A stretch of 64,000 nucleotides of DNA. Origin: Ampelomyces quisqualis (taxonomy: Eukaryota; Ascomycota; Dothideomycetes; Pleosporales; Phaeosphaeriaceae). This document shows positions 45,067 through 56,339 of this stretch, one piece after another; position 1 is the stretch's first letter; every line of letters starts with the position of its first letter. A program made the position numbers and the translations under genes. The notes under the pieces are model-generated. The model was not told the DNA's origin, did not search any database, and worked only from the letters and a program-made list of their open reading frames with translations. The stretch covers positions 1,860,001 to 1,924,000 of the forward strand of contig JAGTXZ010000003.1 in assembly GCA_018398575.1 (NCBI GenBank), in the 5' to 3' direction.

Positions 45067-47086
45067 ATGGCGGAGCAAGCGATTACACAGGGAGCTATCA
45101 GGCATGTCCATCGCCTCAATAAATCCCAACGGAGTTGACAGTATGCAGGAGCATTTTTGGCGCCAGCGGCTGCTTTGTAGAGCACCCTGTGCTACAATGC
45201 GTACAGATCAAGACCATGGAGCCCAAGGCGGGTGACGCGAATCCTATACAGCGCTTCCGCGTTGTACTCAGTGATATCCAGAATTTCATTCAGACCATGA
45301 TCGCTACAAGTAAGTCGAATGGGAGCATAACGCAGAGCAAGCTAAGCAGATGTAGCCGCAAACGAGATTGTCACCTCCGGACTGTTGAAAAAAGGGTCCA
45401 TTGTACGGCTGTTGAAGTACAACCCTCAGCAAGTCAAGGACAAGAAGTAGGTACCGTGGCAGGCTTGCTACGACACTCTTTAACTTGAAGCAGTATTCTG
45501 ATCATCATGGATCTCGAGGTCCTGTCGCAGTACGGCGAACTCGACAAGATCGGGCAGCCAGAAGCCCTGGATACCAAATCTGACCCTCAGCCGGCTGCAA
45601 TCCCCGGCAACAACTTCTACGGATCCAAGCCAGCACCGGCCCCTCAGCCACAGCGCAACCTTCCCGTCCACCAGAGCAACCCCGCAACCTCATCGCACCC
45701 ACACCTGTACCCGATCGAGTCTCTGTCGCCATACGCACACAAGTGGACGATTCGCGCGCGATGCACCAACAAAGGAGACATGAAAGAGTGGCACAATCAG
45801 AAGGGCACTGGCAAGCTCTTCAGTGTAAATTTGCTTGATGACACTGGCGAGATCCGAGCCACTGCTTTCAACGATGCGGCTGAGAAGTTGTACCCTGTCT
45901 TCGAAGAGGGCCTGGTCTACTATATAACTGCGCCTTGCAGAGTCACACTGGCGAAGAAACAGTTCTCGAATCTGTCTAACGACTACGAGCTGCAATTTGA
46001 CAAGGAAACCGAGGTCGAGAAGGCAGAAGACCAGGATAACAAGCCTCAAATTCGCTTCAACTTCACCAAGATTGGCGATCTGAACTCTGTTGAGAAGGAC
46101 ACCACAATCGATACCGTGGGTGTGCTGAAAGAAGTTGCAGAAGTGACCACCATAACATCGAAGAACACGAACAAGGATTTCAGCAAGCGGGAGTTGACAC
46201 TGGCAGATGACAGTCAAACATCGGTCCGCCTCACGATATGGGGCAAGACAGCAGAGAGTTTCGACGCGCCGCTTGAGTCAATCATCGCTTTCAAGGGTGT
46301 CAAGGTCTCCGATTTTGGCGGACGCAGTCTGAGTCTGTTGAGCTCGGGCTCGATGATGGTTGATCCTGACATCGACGAGGCGCACAAGCTACGAGGATGG
46401 TACAATGCTGCCGGCCAGAACGTTACCTTTGCCACACACCAGAACATGGCAGGACCTTCAAGTGGTGCGAAGAACGAGAACAAGCTCATCGCCCAGTGCA
46501 TCGAGGAGGAAAGCTACCTCCAGGATACACCCTCTTACATGAGCTTGCGCGCTTCGGTTGTGTATGTCAAAAACACCACGGTCGCTTACCCGGCATGCTC
46601 TACAGCTGGCTGCAATAAAAAGGTCATCGAAGAGAATCCAGGCTCGTGGTGGTGTGAGAAATGTCAGCAGAGCTTCCCGGAACCCAACTATCGTTACGTA
46701 TTGAGCGTCAACGTTGCCGATCATACTGGTACACTCTGGCTGAGCTGCTTCGACGAAGCTGGCGCGGCAATTGTTGGCTTGTCTGCGAACGAAGCCATGA
46801 AGATCAAGAACGATGACGAGGAACAAGGCTCGCAGAACTTCTTGACAATAATGCAAGAAGCAACCTGCAAGACTTTCAACTTCAGGGTGCGGGCGAAGAT
46901 GGAGACTTACCAGGATCAGCCTAAGTAAGTCCCTCTGTGCATATATACGTGCTCATAACTGACAAATCAAGGCCCCGATACCAGGTTATGAATATGTATC
47001 CGCTCAATTACGCGCAAGAAGCGAACAAGCTTGCCCAGCTTATCAAGCAGTACGACATGAACGATGACAGCTTGTTTGTGAACTAG
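45067..47086 (+). CDS. RFA1: Replication protein A large subunit RFA1
   Basis: Five exons (45067-45101, 45149-45309, 45356-45446, 45494-46924, 46972-47086) close to 610 residues. It binds single-stranded DNA in replication, repair and checkpoint signalling. Domains: DBD-F (GAIRSIFGASGC ... LQCVQIKTM), linker, DBD-A from IESLSPYAHKWTIRARCTNKGDMKEWHN, DBD-B (GVLKEVAEVTTITSKNTNKDFSKRELTLAD), and DBD-C with a zinc ribbon (YPACSTAGCNKKV ... SWWCEKCQQSFPEPNYRY). The end reads PRYQVMNMYPLNYAQEANKL. Intron 1 requires a GC donor (AG|GCATGT). Intron 3 ends AAGCAG and may give alternative NILII/NSILII. Two MCB boxes lie just upstream. Confidence 0.95.
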
Positions 47087-47571
47087 AGGGAAGCATGCAT
47101 TCGATTTTCAAAGCATGGTCGGAGATTGTTCTTGCCTCGTCGCACGAAAAGAGCATCGGCAAGGTCAAGGTGTCTCCTGCACCGTCCTTCTGCTAGATAC
47201 AAGCATTCAAGATTTGTCGTTACATGTGCAATTAGTTGTATGATGTCCGATTGTCCTGTACACAATTGAACCTTGAGCAGCTTTTCCCAAGTGATTATGT
47301 CAGAAGCTGATGCTGTCTGACTTTGGATCTGACACGCGCTATGTTCAACTTGGCCCACCAGAGCTGTAGAAGCCCGAGCTACCCCACCCGACGTCATGAT
47401 CAATTATTCGGAAATGCTCGGAAAATATGTTTTGAATTTCTCTACAAAACACCTCGATCTGTAAACTTTTCTTGCAATTTATAGCTTTAGCTGTCGTCCA
47501 CGTTTCAGATCACTACCCAGAAGGCGGATCACTAACTATCCACTAAGCCCACGCAAAGAGCTCTCATCACC
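47087..47571. other. Intergenic RFA1 - quinone oxidoreductase
   Basis: RFA1 3' end and the promoter of the oxidoreductase. No feature was recognised. Confidence 0.45.
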
Positions 47572-48701
47572 ATGGGAAACACAATGCGCGCAGTAGGTTC
47601 GTGATATATGCGTTGAATCTATGATTTCAGTCTGCAGCTCACACAAAGCAGATATCAAGGATGGCAAAGGCCCAATTGGTGCTCTTCATATCGGCGACGT
47701 CCCCAAACCCGAGCTGGGCAAGTCGCAAGCCCTCGTCAAGGTCAAGGCATTTGGCCTGAATCGGATGGATCTCCTACAGCGAGAAGGGCACTACCCAGTG
47801 CCACCTGGTGCCTCTAAAATTCTTGGTGTGGAGTTCTCTGGTACTATCGCGGAATTGAGTGAAGAAGGTGGCGGAAAGGAAGGATTCAAGGAGGGTGATG
47901 AGGTGTTTGGACTTGCGTACGGCGGCGCGTATGCAGAGTATATTGCAGTCTCTACGCACATGCTGGTCCGCAAGCCAAAAGAGTTGACGTGGGAGCAATG
48001 CGCTGGTATTCCTGAGGTAGGTGTGCTTCAACTAGGAACCTGAAGCTTGTCGCAAGCTAACACCGTTATTTCAGACGTGGATCACAGCCACCCAAGCCAT
48101 GTATCTAGTCGGCCAGTTTGCTGCTGGCAAGTCTATCCTCTGGCACGCTGCCGCTTCGTCCGTCTCGATAGCCGGTATCCAGCTCTCGCGCGCCGACTCT
48201 GCTTCCGCCGTCTTCGCGACCGCCCGTCAAGACCCGAAATGTGAGTTTGCAGTCAAAGAGCTGGGTGTAGATGGCGCCTTCAACACAGCAAGCCAGGACT
48301 GGGTCAAGGAAATCATGAAGGCAACAGACAACAAAGGCGTAGACATCATCGTCGACTTCATCGGCGCTTCATACTTCCAGCAGAACCTCGACGCAATTGC
48401 AAAGGACGGCGTCATTGTGAACCTGGGATTCATGGGCGGAACCAAGCTTCCAGAGGGAACGGATATTAGCGCTTTCATCCGAAAACGGTGTACATTTGTA
48501 GGAAGTAGCCTGAGAAGTCGGGATGAAGAATATCAGGGCAAATTGAGAGATCAGCTCGTGGAGCATGCGTTGCCGCGGTTCAAGGACGGCAGGTTCAAGC
48601 TATATGTGGATAAGGTGTTGCCGTGGGAGCAGGTGCAGGATGCGCATCGATTGCTCGAGGAGAATAAGACCAAGGGCAAGGTCATCTGTACTATATCGTA
48701 G
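47572..48701 (+). CDS. Quinone oxidoreductase, MDR superfamily (PIG3/TP53I3-like)
   Basis: Three exons (47572-47596, 47652-48016, 48075-48701) give 338 residues. An NADPH-dependent quinone reductase is expected. Features: MRAVDIKDGKGPIGALHIGDVPKPELG, KAFGLNRMDLLQREGHYPVPPGAS, ILGVEFSGTI, FKEGDEVFGLAYGGAYAEY and the Rossmann part QFAAGKSILWHAAASSVSIAG. GVDIIVDFIGASYFQQNL and GVIVNLGFMGG follow. No catalytic or structural zinc ligands are visible, which separates it from zinc alcohol dehydrogenases. The glycine-rich nucleotide motif is unusual: AASSVSIAG in place of the common AGASGVG-type sequence. An alternative Met start lies four codons downstream (MRAV). Substrate unknown. Confidence 0.88.
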
Positions 48702-49462
48702 CCATTCAAATTGGGCTTGGAAGCGAAAGATGAACGTCCCATTTCCGATCAGAAACTATCGCGCAGTACGCAGGACGATAGTTGGGGCTCTGTGTCGCTC
48801 CTAGAACTGCGGTTTGACAGCACGTCAAGAACAAAGACCACATAGAGCACTGTATATTGATCCCTTCTCTCGAAATCAAGCGTATGTTGCAAAACGGTGT
48901 GCGGATACATACCATCCAAGAAGGTCTATGGAACAACAACATGATAGCTTGATGGCTTCAGATCTGCAAAAGCTTGAGAAGTCGCCAGGTATTAGTCTCT
49001 CTTCCCACATCACCAAGTGGGCATTCACCGGTTTTAGAGATCTCGAAAGGGCGTCATACAACGACCCGATGGCTTCAAAGCAGTCACAGACATCAAAGGG
49101 GAAGATAAAAAACACATCAAACACGCGCACAGAGTACTATATGTCTCGCGAAAGATGTTACCTGAAGTAATGTCTGCGCACTCAAGTACCCGCGTTACTA
49201 CAAGATAGCAACAGGATAGATGTATTTTCACCCAGAATCAAAAGCTGAGGCACACTAGAGGTGTTCCGAGTTCCAAAGTGCAGAAAATTGCAGAATTTCA
49301 GTCCTCAAGGAAGAGCCGAATAGTAGGGTGCTCACTGCTGGATCCAAGTATTCTTTGACTAGGAAAGTCCGACTCATAAGCATCGAAAAAGTCGTTCCTG
49401 CTGATTGCAAAAAAGTAGTTCACCATGCAGAACATGAGAAACACCAAAAACTTGAAGACAAG
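48702..49462. other. Intergenic before tRNA-Ser
   Basis: No conserved frame or repeat was seen; ordinary intergenic sequence. Confidence 0.45.
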
Positions 49463-49543
49463 CGACGTAGGCAGGATTCGAACCTGCGCTCCCGAAGGAA
49501 CAAGATTTCTAGTCTTGCGCGATAACCACTCCGCCACCACGCC
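49463..49543 (-). tRNA. tRNA-Ser (anticodon AGA)
   Basis: Read on the minus strand the 81-nt gene begins GGCGTGGTGGCGGAGTGG. Its acceptor stem pairs with CTACGTC at the 3' end (two G-U pairs), with discriminator G. The anticodon stem is CAAGA/TCTTG around loop CTAGAAA, giving anticodon AGA. The long variable arm (TTCCTTCGGGAGC) is the class II hallmark of serine tRNAs. The T arm is GCAGG-TTCGAAT-CCTGC. No intron and no encoded CCA, as in eukaryotes. Confidence 0.95.
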
Positions 49544-50677
49544 GATGGAACTTTGCTCAACTGTGTGACTACCAGTCGATGGTTCCAGAGAGAATATAAT
49601 AAATTATATAGCTATATGTATGTCTGTCAAGCACAGGATATATACCACCCATGGCAAGAAATCTCCCCAAGATTGAGAACAAAGGCAGTGTTGATTTTGT
49701 AAGATTGAGGGTGGGATGGCCTGAGTTGATTCGATCAGTGGATCACTTAGGTGAAAGGAGCGGTAAGACTACCAATATTGTGCTGGATCTTCTCTGTGTT
49801 GTCCGGGTCTTTTTAGCCCCTTTTTCCTTATTACGCTTTATCTATCGCGTTGTACTTACGTGCTTGCTGGTCTTGAGATATATCTCTGTCGCTCAGGGAC
49901 ATTTTGATGGAACACCACGGGCACGGTTTCCTACACTATTTGGACCATGTTGCTACTTCTTCGTACAGCTATAAATCTATTCTAAATCATACTTTCTCGC
50001 AACAGGATATCACGACTACCACACAGTAAATGAGTACAACAACTCCTTACCTTCGTCACGTTTGTAGCTCTACTTTAAACCAACTCATGAAATCCGTTTC
50101 ACTCGATTCCGCATAGCAAGATGTATTGGGAGGCGTCCACACAGCCCCTCTCGATGTGATTGGCGTCTGACATACATTTGCCGCCAATATGGTTGGTGCA
50201 TTAGTGCGCTGCTCTGCCTGCTTCGACGCGATTGGGTGCTGGGATTTATACCACAGAGGGTTGGAATTGACCTTGTCAGTACGATGGCATTTGCATTTGT
50301 CCGGTCAGCTGCGCGTATTGCAGTGTCGATCTTACCGCTGTTTGCTGTTCGGGGAGCCCGGATCATGATTGGACGCGCAGCTTGCATACTCTCTGACCTT
50401 GTGCTGGCAGCTGGGACCTTGGTAGCGTGAAAGCTTTAACCAGGCCGATGCAGGATCACCCCTATACGTCCTGACGTTGGTTATCGACTTCTTCCCTGCT
50501 TAAACGAAGTAGCGCATTCCCATTGGCCAATATAATCCCCTCCAACTAGAATCGTTCTTGGATCCTACTACTTGCTCATTCGTGCTCGTTGGTTGTTAGT
50601 CTTTGTCTTCGTACAAGGTCAACATCCTTTGAGTTCTCAAGTAATCCATTCCAGCCTGGTGTTGTCACTATTCAAGC

Positions 50678-51135
50678 ATGCTGCGGCTGCTCTTTGAACG
50701 AGACGAGTTTGACCCACTCATTGACATAAATATGCTGATTCGACAAGTCAACGGTACGCGCCCAGGCATGGAGAAACATCTGATCGAGTGTACACTTATG
50801 TTTTCTGTAGTAACAATGTCATCTGATGATGATTCAACCTGTGTCTCAAGTTCTCAATGGTCTAAGGAAGAGATTTTCGGCTTGTTGAGCGTACTTGTCG
50901 TTGTACTTCTCCCTTGTCTTGCATTGTTGCTTAGATTATGCATTGCAAGATGTAGAGCAAAGACGTTACATGGTAGCACTTGCGAAGGTAAGCGCTGCGG
51001 TCAATTACATGAGGGGAAATACTAACATACGCTCTAGAGAAGAGTTTCCATGAAGTCAGCTACCATTGGCGGTGGCGGAGAAGGCGGCCACGGTGGCACA
51101 GAAGTCGGAAGAATACAATCGTTGTAGTTTGCTGA
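50678..51135 (+). CDS. Small single-pass membrane protein, WSKE-module copy 1
   Basis: Exon 50678-50987 joins exon 51038-51135 through a 50-nt intron with GTAAGC donor, perfect ACTAAC branch site and CTCTAG acceptor, giving 135 residues. The core is SSSQWSKEEIFGLLSVLV continuing into a hydrophobic helix with PC at its centre (LLPCLALLLRL), then Cys/Arg, and after the intron a strongly basic Trp/Arg tail (HWRWRRRRPRWHRSRKN) ending VVVC. The acidic MSSDDDSTCV just before the module could be the true start if a further intron exists upstream. No known family. Two more copies of the module occur within 2.6 kb, supporting a real gene family. Topology is inferred. Confidence 0.5.
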
Positions 51136-51724
51136 TAGAGAAAAAACTTTTGAGGGAGTAGAACATCTTTATGAACTGGGGTTCATAGTAATTGCACTTC
51201 TTCTCTCAGATCGCCAGATTTTATTACCTCCGTTATTGTTCAAAACCACATGGGCCTTGCACGTTTACCATACTGCTACACCCAAATCATTTCGCCGACA
51301 CAAACTACTGCCGCCGGTCGCCTATGCGGCTCGAGCTCACCATGTTCATGCTGTCCCTGTCTGGTACAACTTTTGAGATCGTCGACGGCTGTATATCATG
51401 TACTACTCGAGTAATTCCTAATCCGAGTAATAGTAACGTCGAGACTTAGCCTCTATTTTGTTCAAATTCCACATTTTACACCACAAAGCCAAGGCGTTCT
51501 CCCTGTGTGTTGTGCTACCACAACACGACTCTTTCAACGAAACTGGCACTCTCGATCGCTGTCACACACAGGTCCCACAGTTCAAGTGAGAAAATTTATC
51601 ACCCACAATGCCTTCACTTGACAGGCGTCTAAGTCTCTGTTTTGTTTCAATGGTACTCTCAAAGCTGATTGCTCGCAGTGAAATACGACTCTTCTTTATC
51701 CTGTTGAGACTTCCATCAAAAACG

Positions 51725-51857
51725 AGCTTTGGTCCAAGGAAGCTCACTTTGGTCTTCTAGATATGGTACTCGTGATACTATTACCTTGTATTAGCATGCT
51801 CCCGATAATGTGCTTTGCAAGCCGCTGCAGTTCAAAACGAATGACAGCGTCAACGCA
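51725..51857 (+). pseudogene. WSKE-module copy 2 (partial or degenerate)
   Basis: One frame reads IKNELWSKEAHFGLLDMV followed by LVILLPCISML and MCFASRCSSKRM, alignable residue by residue with copy 1 (W-S-K-E, F-G-L-L, L-L-P-C, then Cys and Arg). A plausible intron follows (donor GTAGGC near 51858, TTCTAATC branch, TTTCTAG acceptor near 51886), at the same place as in copy 1. The upstream frame is closed by a stop about 20 codons before the module, so I cannot place a start. Confidence 0.4.
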
Positions 51858-52941
51858 ACGTAGGCATATATTCTAATCTTTCTAGGGTCCTGTGTCGCTC
51901 ACAAATCAGTACTGAAATCCGATCTTTTCAACACAAGCTATGGATGTGGCGAAATGTAATAAAATTATTGCGCTTTACCCATGAATCTGTAGTTTATCTC
52001 GATCGGGGAGTAGGTAATCACTGCCAGATCTCGCCAGACTCGCCTGTTGGCTTGTTGCCTGGATGGTGCGCTATAATAATCTTCAACGAGCCACATCTTC
52101 GTTTCTAATACTGCATGATGTCGGAATGTGCTTATCTCTATCTAGTCAACTCTGTCATGTGGTCAAGTTCATATTCTCTTGGTTCTTGTTGACTGGCGAG
52201 AACCTGACATCGTCTCAAGTCAGAATCGCATATTTTTTCCAGCCGAGCTGCCGATGTGTAATCATCGAGATCGCCTTATTCCGGTGTAGGAGAGGTTTGG
52301 AGCTTGAAGATTCGAAATTGCTACGTACATCGCCGGGCCAACATCGACACGCTTACAGGACGGCTGACATAAACACGTTTGAGTATGTCTCACCGGCCAA
52401 TCGATCGTAGGTTCTGCGTGGTTAAAAAATTGAGCCGATGCGCAGGCTGTGTAATCTTGGCGTATTGTGGCTTGCTCATCCAGTAGATTGGTCTCATGAT
52501 ACCTAGGTAGGCATGTCGGACTTTGCTCGACTGAATCCCGAAGATGGATCGGTACAATGTAAAAGCCGAACACCCCGCCAACTATGTATGCGCAGCACAT
52601 TACAAGCATTTCGATCTTACGTGTCAGTATTGTAGCCTTTGAAACTGTCACTGCTTAGAGTCTTCATATTGATGAAGACGACTCGCTCAAGCTGATTAGC
52701 TGCCTTGAGCTGACCTGAGTGAATACTGTACTTTAGTCATCTTCGAATATTGGTGCATGGGCTTTACTGCAACACTTTGCGTTGGCACACGCATCGAGAT
52801 GATTTAATACTACAATAGGCTCAGCAGCATTGTTCGCAGAGACGGGTACGTAAGTTGTTTTGCAGCAGGCAAACGTGACTAATTGATTCTCACGGACTGT
52901 TTGAGAGAAGCTCAGCCACATTTGACTTTTACAGAGCATCT

Positions 52942-53358
52942 ATGAGCGCCTATAACCAACTCTTAATTCCGGGCTTACAAGCCACAGTGAACTCACATAG
53001 CAACCGTGTGATGAGAGGGCAGCTTTATTTTTATAAAGAACGTCTGCCCCCAGACTTGGAGCGTGTAGGTGCCCAAAATCATCAACACAAAACTAGCCAG
53101 TTTCTACAGGGAGTTGATTTCAAGGTCAAAATATTTGATCATCCACACTTCCCTGTGACGTGTCCGTTCATGTCACATACACCTTTGCGTACTATCTTCA
53201 TCTTGAACTGGAAACGTCGCAGTCGTATTTGTGTCGACAGCACCAATCGAGGAGGACCTTTGCGTACTATCTTCATCTTGAACTGGAAACGTCGCAGTCG
53301 TATTTGTGTCGACAGCACCAATCGAGGAGGCAAAGAACATGGCACCAATCTGTGGTGA
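52942..53358 (+). CDS. Hypothetical ORF containing a 25-residue tandem repeat
   Basis: A 138-codon frame (MSAYNQLLIPGLQ...) includes two identical 25-residue units rich in Arg and Ile (core ILNWKRRSRICVDSTNRG), produced by a 75-bp DNA duplication. Because 75 is a multiple of three, the frame stays open through both copies; other frames do too. No homology recognised. It may be non-coding sequence in which the duplication happens to be in frame. Confidence 0.2.
   Translation: MSAYNQLLIPGLQATVNSHSNRVMRGQLYFYKERLPPDLERVGAQNHQHKTSQFLQGVDFKVKIFDHPHFPVTCPFMSHTPLRTIFILNWKRRSRICVDSTNRGGPLRTIFILNWKRRSRICVDSTNRGGKEHGTNLW
53181..53330 (+). repeat. Perfect 75-bp tandem duplication
   Basis: Units 53181-53255 and 53256-53330 are identical over all 75 bases (unit begins ACCTTTGCGTACTATC and ends CAATCGAGGAGG). 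Absence of any difference indicates a very recent event. Confidence 0.97.
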
Positions 53359-53400
53359 GATGTCTCACACAACTCAGCCTCTTTCTTTTCACTAAGTAAT

Positions 53401-53725
53401 CCGATAGCAAGGGGTTCTACTGTGCAAGACGTCCAGTGGTCGAAAGAAGCTTTGTTCGGGCTTCTAGGCATACTTGCTGTCATATTTGTACCGTGCGTGG
53501 GTCTTCTACTGCGATGCTGCTATCTTCGATGGCGTCAATCCCGCTCACGAGCAATGGCATGTCATCGTGAGCCCTCAGATTCCCGTACGTACGACTAGGA
53601 AGCTGATTCGCCCACCAGAGAACCCGATTGAGCTAGATGCCCGACCTCAGAAAATTCGCCGCTGTAAAAGATGGAGGACTGGCGGAGCAAGAAACAAGAA
53701 TCGGACGGTGATCCTCGTGGTGTGA
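53401..53725 (+). pseudogene. WSKE-module copy 3 with basic tail
   Basis: The frame at 53434 reads QWSKEALFGLLGILAVIF then VPCVGLLLRCCY and LRWRQSRSR. A separate downstream frame ending at 53725 reads RRCKRWRTGGARNKNRTVILVV, resembling the post-intron tail of copy 1 (basic, R-x-K-N, ending in Val-rich residues). The two parts are in different frames, so an intron or frameshift lies between them. I could not find a splice pair that closes the frame, hence gene or pseudogene is open. Confidence 0.4.
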
Positions 53726-54109
53726 TATTTGCCGGAAAGAAGAAACACTGTAAATTCGTTCTATGCCTCAGACGCAAGGTCCATTTCGATGCCATTCCGG
53801 AGTGACAGCTGAGACTCGTCATGATCGTGTGTTGTGATCACAGAGACTAAAGGCTGAGTCAGCCTTTTGACGAGCAATTGGCGAAAGGATGGAGAGACGA
53901 CGTCGTCGGAAGCACAAAATGCTCGATTGCACAGATAAGCTGTAACCACCTGTCACAATCGGGATAGGACGTGTAATAAGAGTTCAATTGTGCTTGTGGC
54001 CAGGGGCGTAGCCAAAAGGCAAGACCAGAGAAATTTTAATAACCTTCACAAAGGACTTCGACTCGTAGTTAAACTCTGACAAAACCAAGGGGTATCGCAT
54101 GCACATATT

Positions 54110-55889
54110 TCAGGATCCAGCGGGTCGCGCACCACTCAAATGTACGACCTGTCCGGAACCCACACTTCCTCCTTCTTTCTTCCATCCCAAAACATCATTT
54201 GTGTTCTTGCTCTTGATAACCTCCCATGGCAGCGGGAATCCGTTCCTCACACCTCCCGGCTTGTTGATTCCCGAAACGGCGACCTTGCTTGACTTTTGGC
54301 TGATGTAACCGTTCAAGAAGCCTTGGGTGATCAGACTTCCGCATATACATTCGATCTCCAACAAGTCGATTTCGTGGTTGTAGGGCTCAAGACCTTCAAC
54401 ACCAGCAAAATCTGGATCGATATATGTAGATTTTGATGTTGAAGCGTGGTCGAAGAAGAGATGACCGAAGTTGCGTTTGCCAGGGCCTTGATCTTGCGCT
54501 GCCATTGCAGCGTTTTTGATCTTTGCACGGCCCTCAAGGAAAAGGAAGGCATGTAGAAGCGCATGCAAGTCGATGGACGATGCTTTGATCTCTTTCTTAC
54601 CCTCGATAGTTGTCGTTGCAGCGCCCAGCTGTCCAGTCAAAAGGAAGACCTTGCGCGCCAACGAGCGCCAGACCAATACTTCGCAATAGTTACCGATCTG
54701 ATAGAAGAGACGATATCGTAGTAGAAAGCTAGCACTTGGGTGCGTCAGGTCAAGATTGGTAATTCGACGAAATGCTTCGAGGTCGCCTTTACGAATGGCT
54801 TGGGTGACTGGCGTAAAGGCTTCGCGAAAACCCTGTGCTTCCGCGAGCTGATATATGTTCTCAGTGGGAAAGCGTCCAAGGATGATATTGGAGGCGACAA
54901 GATGAATCAATATCAAGCGACGTTGGCTGAAGCACCTCGAATCGGTATAGCAGCAATTCCATGCCTCCTGCAAAGCGAGCTGAGCCGAGTAAAAGTCGGT
55001 GTTGGCGAAATGGTACCTTCCAAGATAGTAGAGAAAGGTGACACGCTCGGCTGTCGGATATATCTGGAGAGGCGGCGAGGAGTTCATGATGTTTCTGAAA
55101 ATAGTTTCGCAGCTTTCTGGTTTATCGGCTTGGAAAAGAATTCGCAGACAGATGTTTGCCATCTTATAAATGCCGATCTTCTTTCCATCTGGCCTGCCGT
55201 CTCTTATACCTCCGGGAGCAGTGTTACGGTCGTTTAGACAAATGATAAAAGCTTGTCGAACAACATTGGCCGCTTTCTCTGGGAGAGACTCTCGCTGCCC
55301 CTCTTCGTTCATGGACTCTTCGACCAAATGCTGGATGAGTTCTGGTTGCTTGTCCAACCCAACGACTACCTTTGCGAATACTTTAGAGTAAGACATGATT
55401 GTCGGAAGCATGAGTATACCCTTGGTGGGGTGTTGTAAGGCACTGGTGGCTTGTCTGTGTCGGCTCAGTATCTTATACTCTGCGTTCCTTGCAGAGGAAT
55501 ACCATGATGTAGACTTACTGTAGTAGTTCACTTAAGCGTTGGTATACCTGCAGCAGATTATTCGGGTCCACGTCTCTCAGAAAAGCCATCCAGCCGATCA
55601 GGAAAGTGACCATGGAGGCCCATGACTGCACAGGTCTTCCATCTGCATCTTGAGATTCTGCGGTTTCGGATACAACCCGTTTGATGAGCTGCTCAAGCCG
55701 TTGTTCTGTGTTGCTGTCGGATTCAGGATAGTTGTTTCGCAGCGATTGGATGAGCTCTTGGTGATCGGGAGGATAATCAGGCTCGATAATCACAATGTCC
55801 TTGAGCTGATTCGCGTTCCAGGACTGGACAGCACTATTCAACGCCGTGCACAATCGCGTCTCCACGTTTTCTTGTTGAAACGCGTTCAT
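54110..55889 (-). CDS. CSN12: PCI-domain protein, CSN12/Thp1-like
   Basis: Two exons (55889-55519, 55454-54110; 64-nt intron) give 571 residues. The N-terminal helical part (MNAFQQENVETRLCTALNSAVQSWNA) is followed by SYSKVFAKVVVGLDKQPELIQHLVEE and DGKKIGIYKMANICLRILF. TPR-like helices include VTFLYYLGRYHFANTDFYSAQLALQEAW and LILIHLVASNIILGRFPT. The PCI winged helix comes near the end (IDLLEIECICGSLITQGFLNGYISQKSSKVAVSG). This fits the CSN12/PCID2/Thp1 branch: in yeast Csn12 partners Thp3 in mRNA elongation and splicing, and Thp1 belongs to TREX-2. Sequence alone favours CSN12 by length and the FLNGYISQ... ending. It probably acts in the nucleus with a Sem1-type partner. Confidence 0.85.
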
Positions 55890-56339
55890 GGCGCGGACGT
55901 TGTAAGAAGGATGGGGCTCTTTGAGCGGTCAATGGCAATGCTTCGAGTCTAGCGTCAGGTCGGGCCTAGCTTGCTCGCTTAGTTAGAACACGCAATGAAC
56001 GGCCCAGCTCTTCCACTTCACTGTGGACATCTGCTTGGCAAAGACTTTAACGTCGTCGAATTGCTAGCGCCCAGGCGGCTGTTACGCGTTCCTGAGAATG
56101 GAAGCCGTTAGATGACAACACAAGTAGTCTCGAATGCACCTGAATATGGGAGCTAGTCTACTATGTACCAGCAGTTTCACATGCTAGCTAACCGTGCCGG
56201 CTCCGCCATGACATCACAAGATGCAATGTTTCCGCTATACAACTTCCCGGAGGCTTCCGATACCTAATAACATTGACTACGCTCTCTTCTTCTCTTTGCC
56301 TGCTGCTTACTCCGTACCTCAAGAAGCACAGCCACGAAT
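55890..56339. other. Divergent promoter CSN12 / flavin monooxygenase
   Basis: 450 bp between opposite start codons. No clear motif or repeat was seen. Confidence 0.45.

Larger units (their letters stand above)
49544..54109. other. AT-richer accessory stretch without conserved genes (4.5 kb)
   Basis: No frame matches a family I recognise. It contains three diverged copies of a small membrane module (around 50854, 51728 and 53434), a candidate spliced gene for the first, and a perfect 75-bp tandem duplication at 53181-53330. It sits directly downstream of a tRNA gene, a frequent integration neighbourhood, but no long terminal repeats or transposase remnants were seen. Confidence 0.5.

Noticed and set aside
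43765..47086. Possible functional cluster of DLH, RFA1 and neighbours
   Set aside because: Functions are unrelated; a shared promoter alone does not support a pathway.
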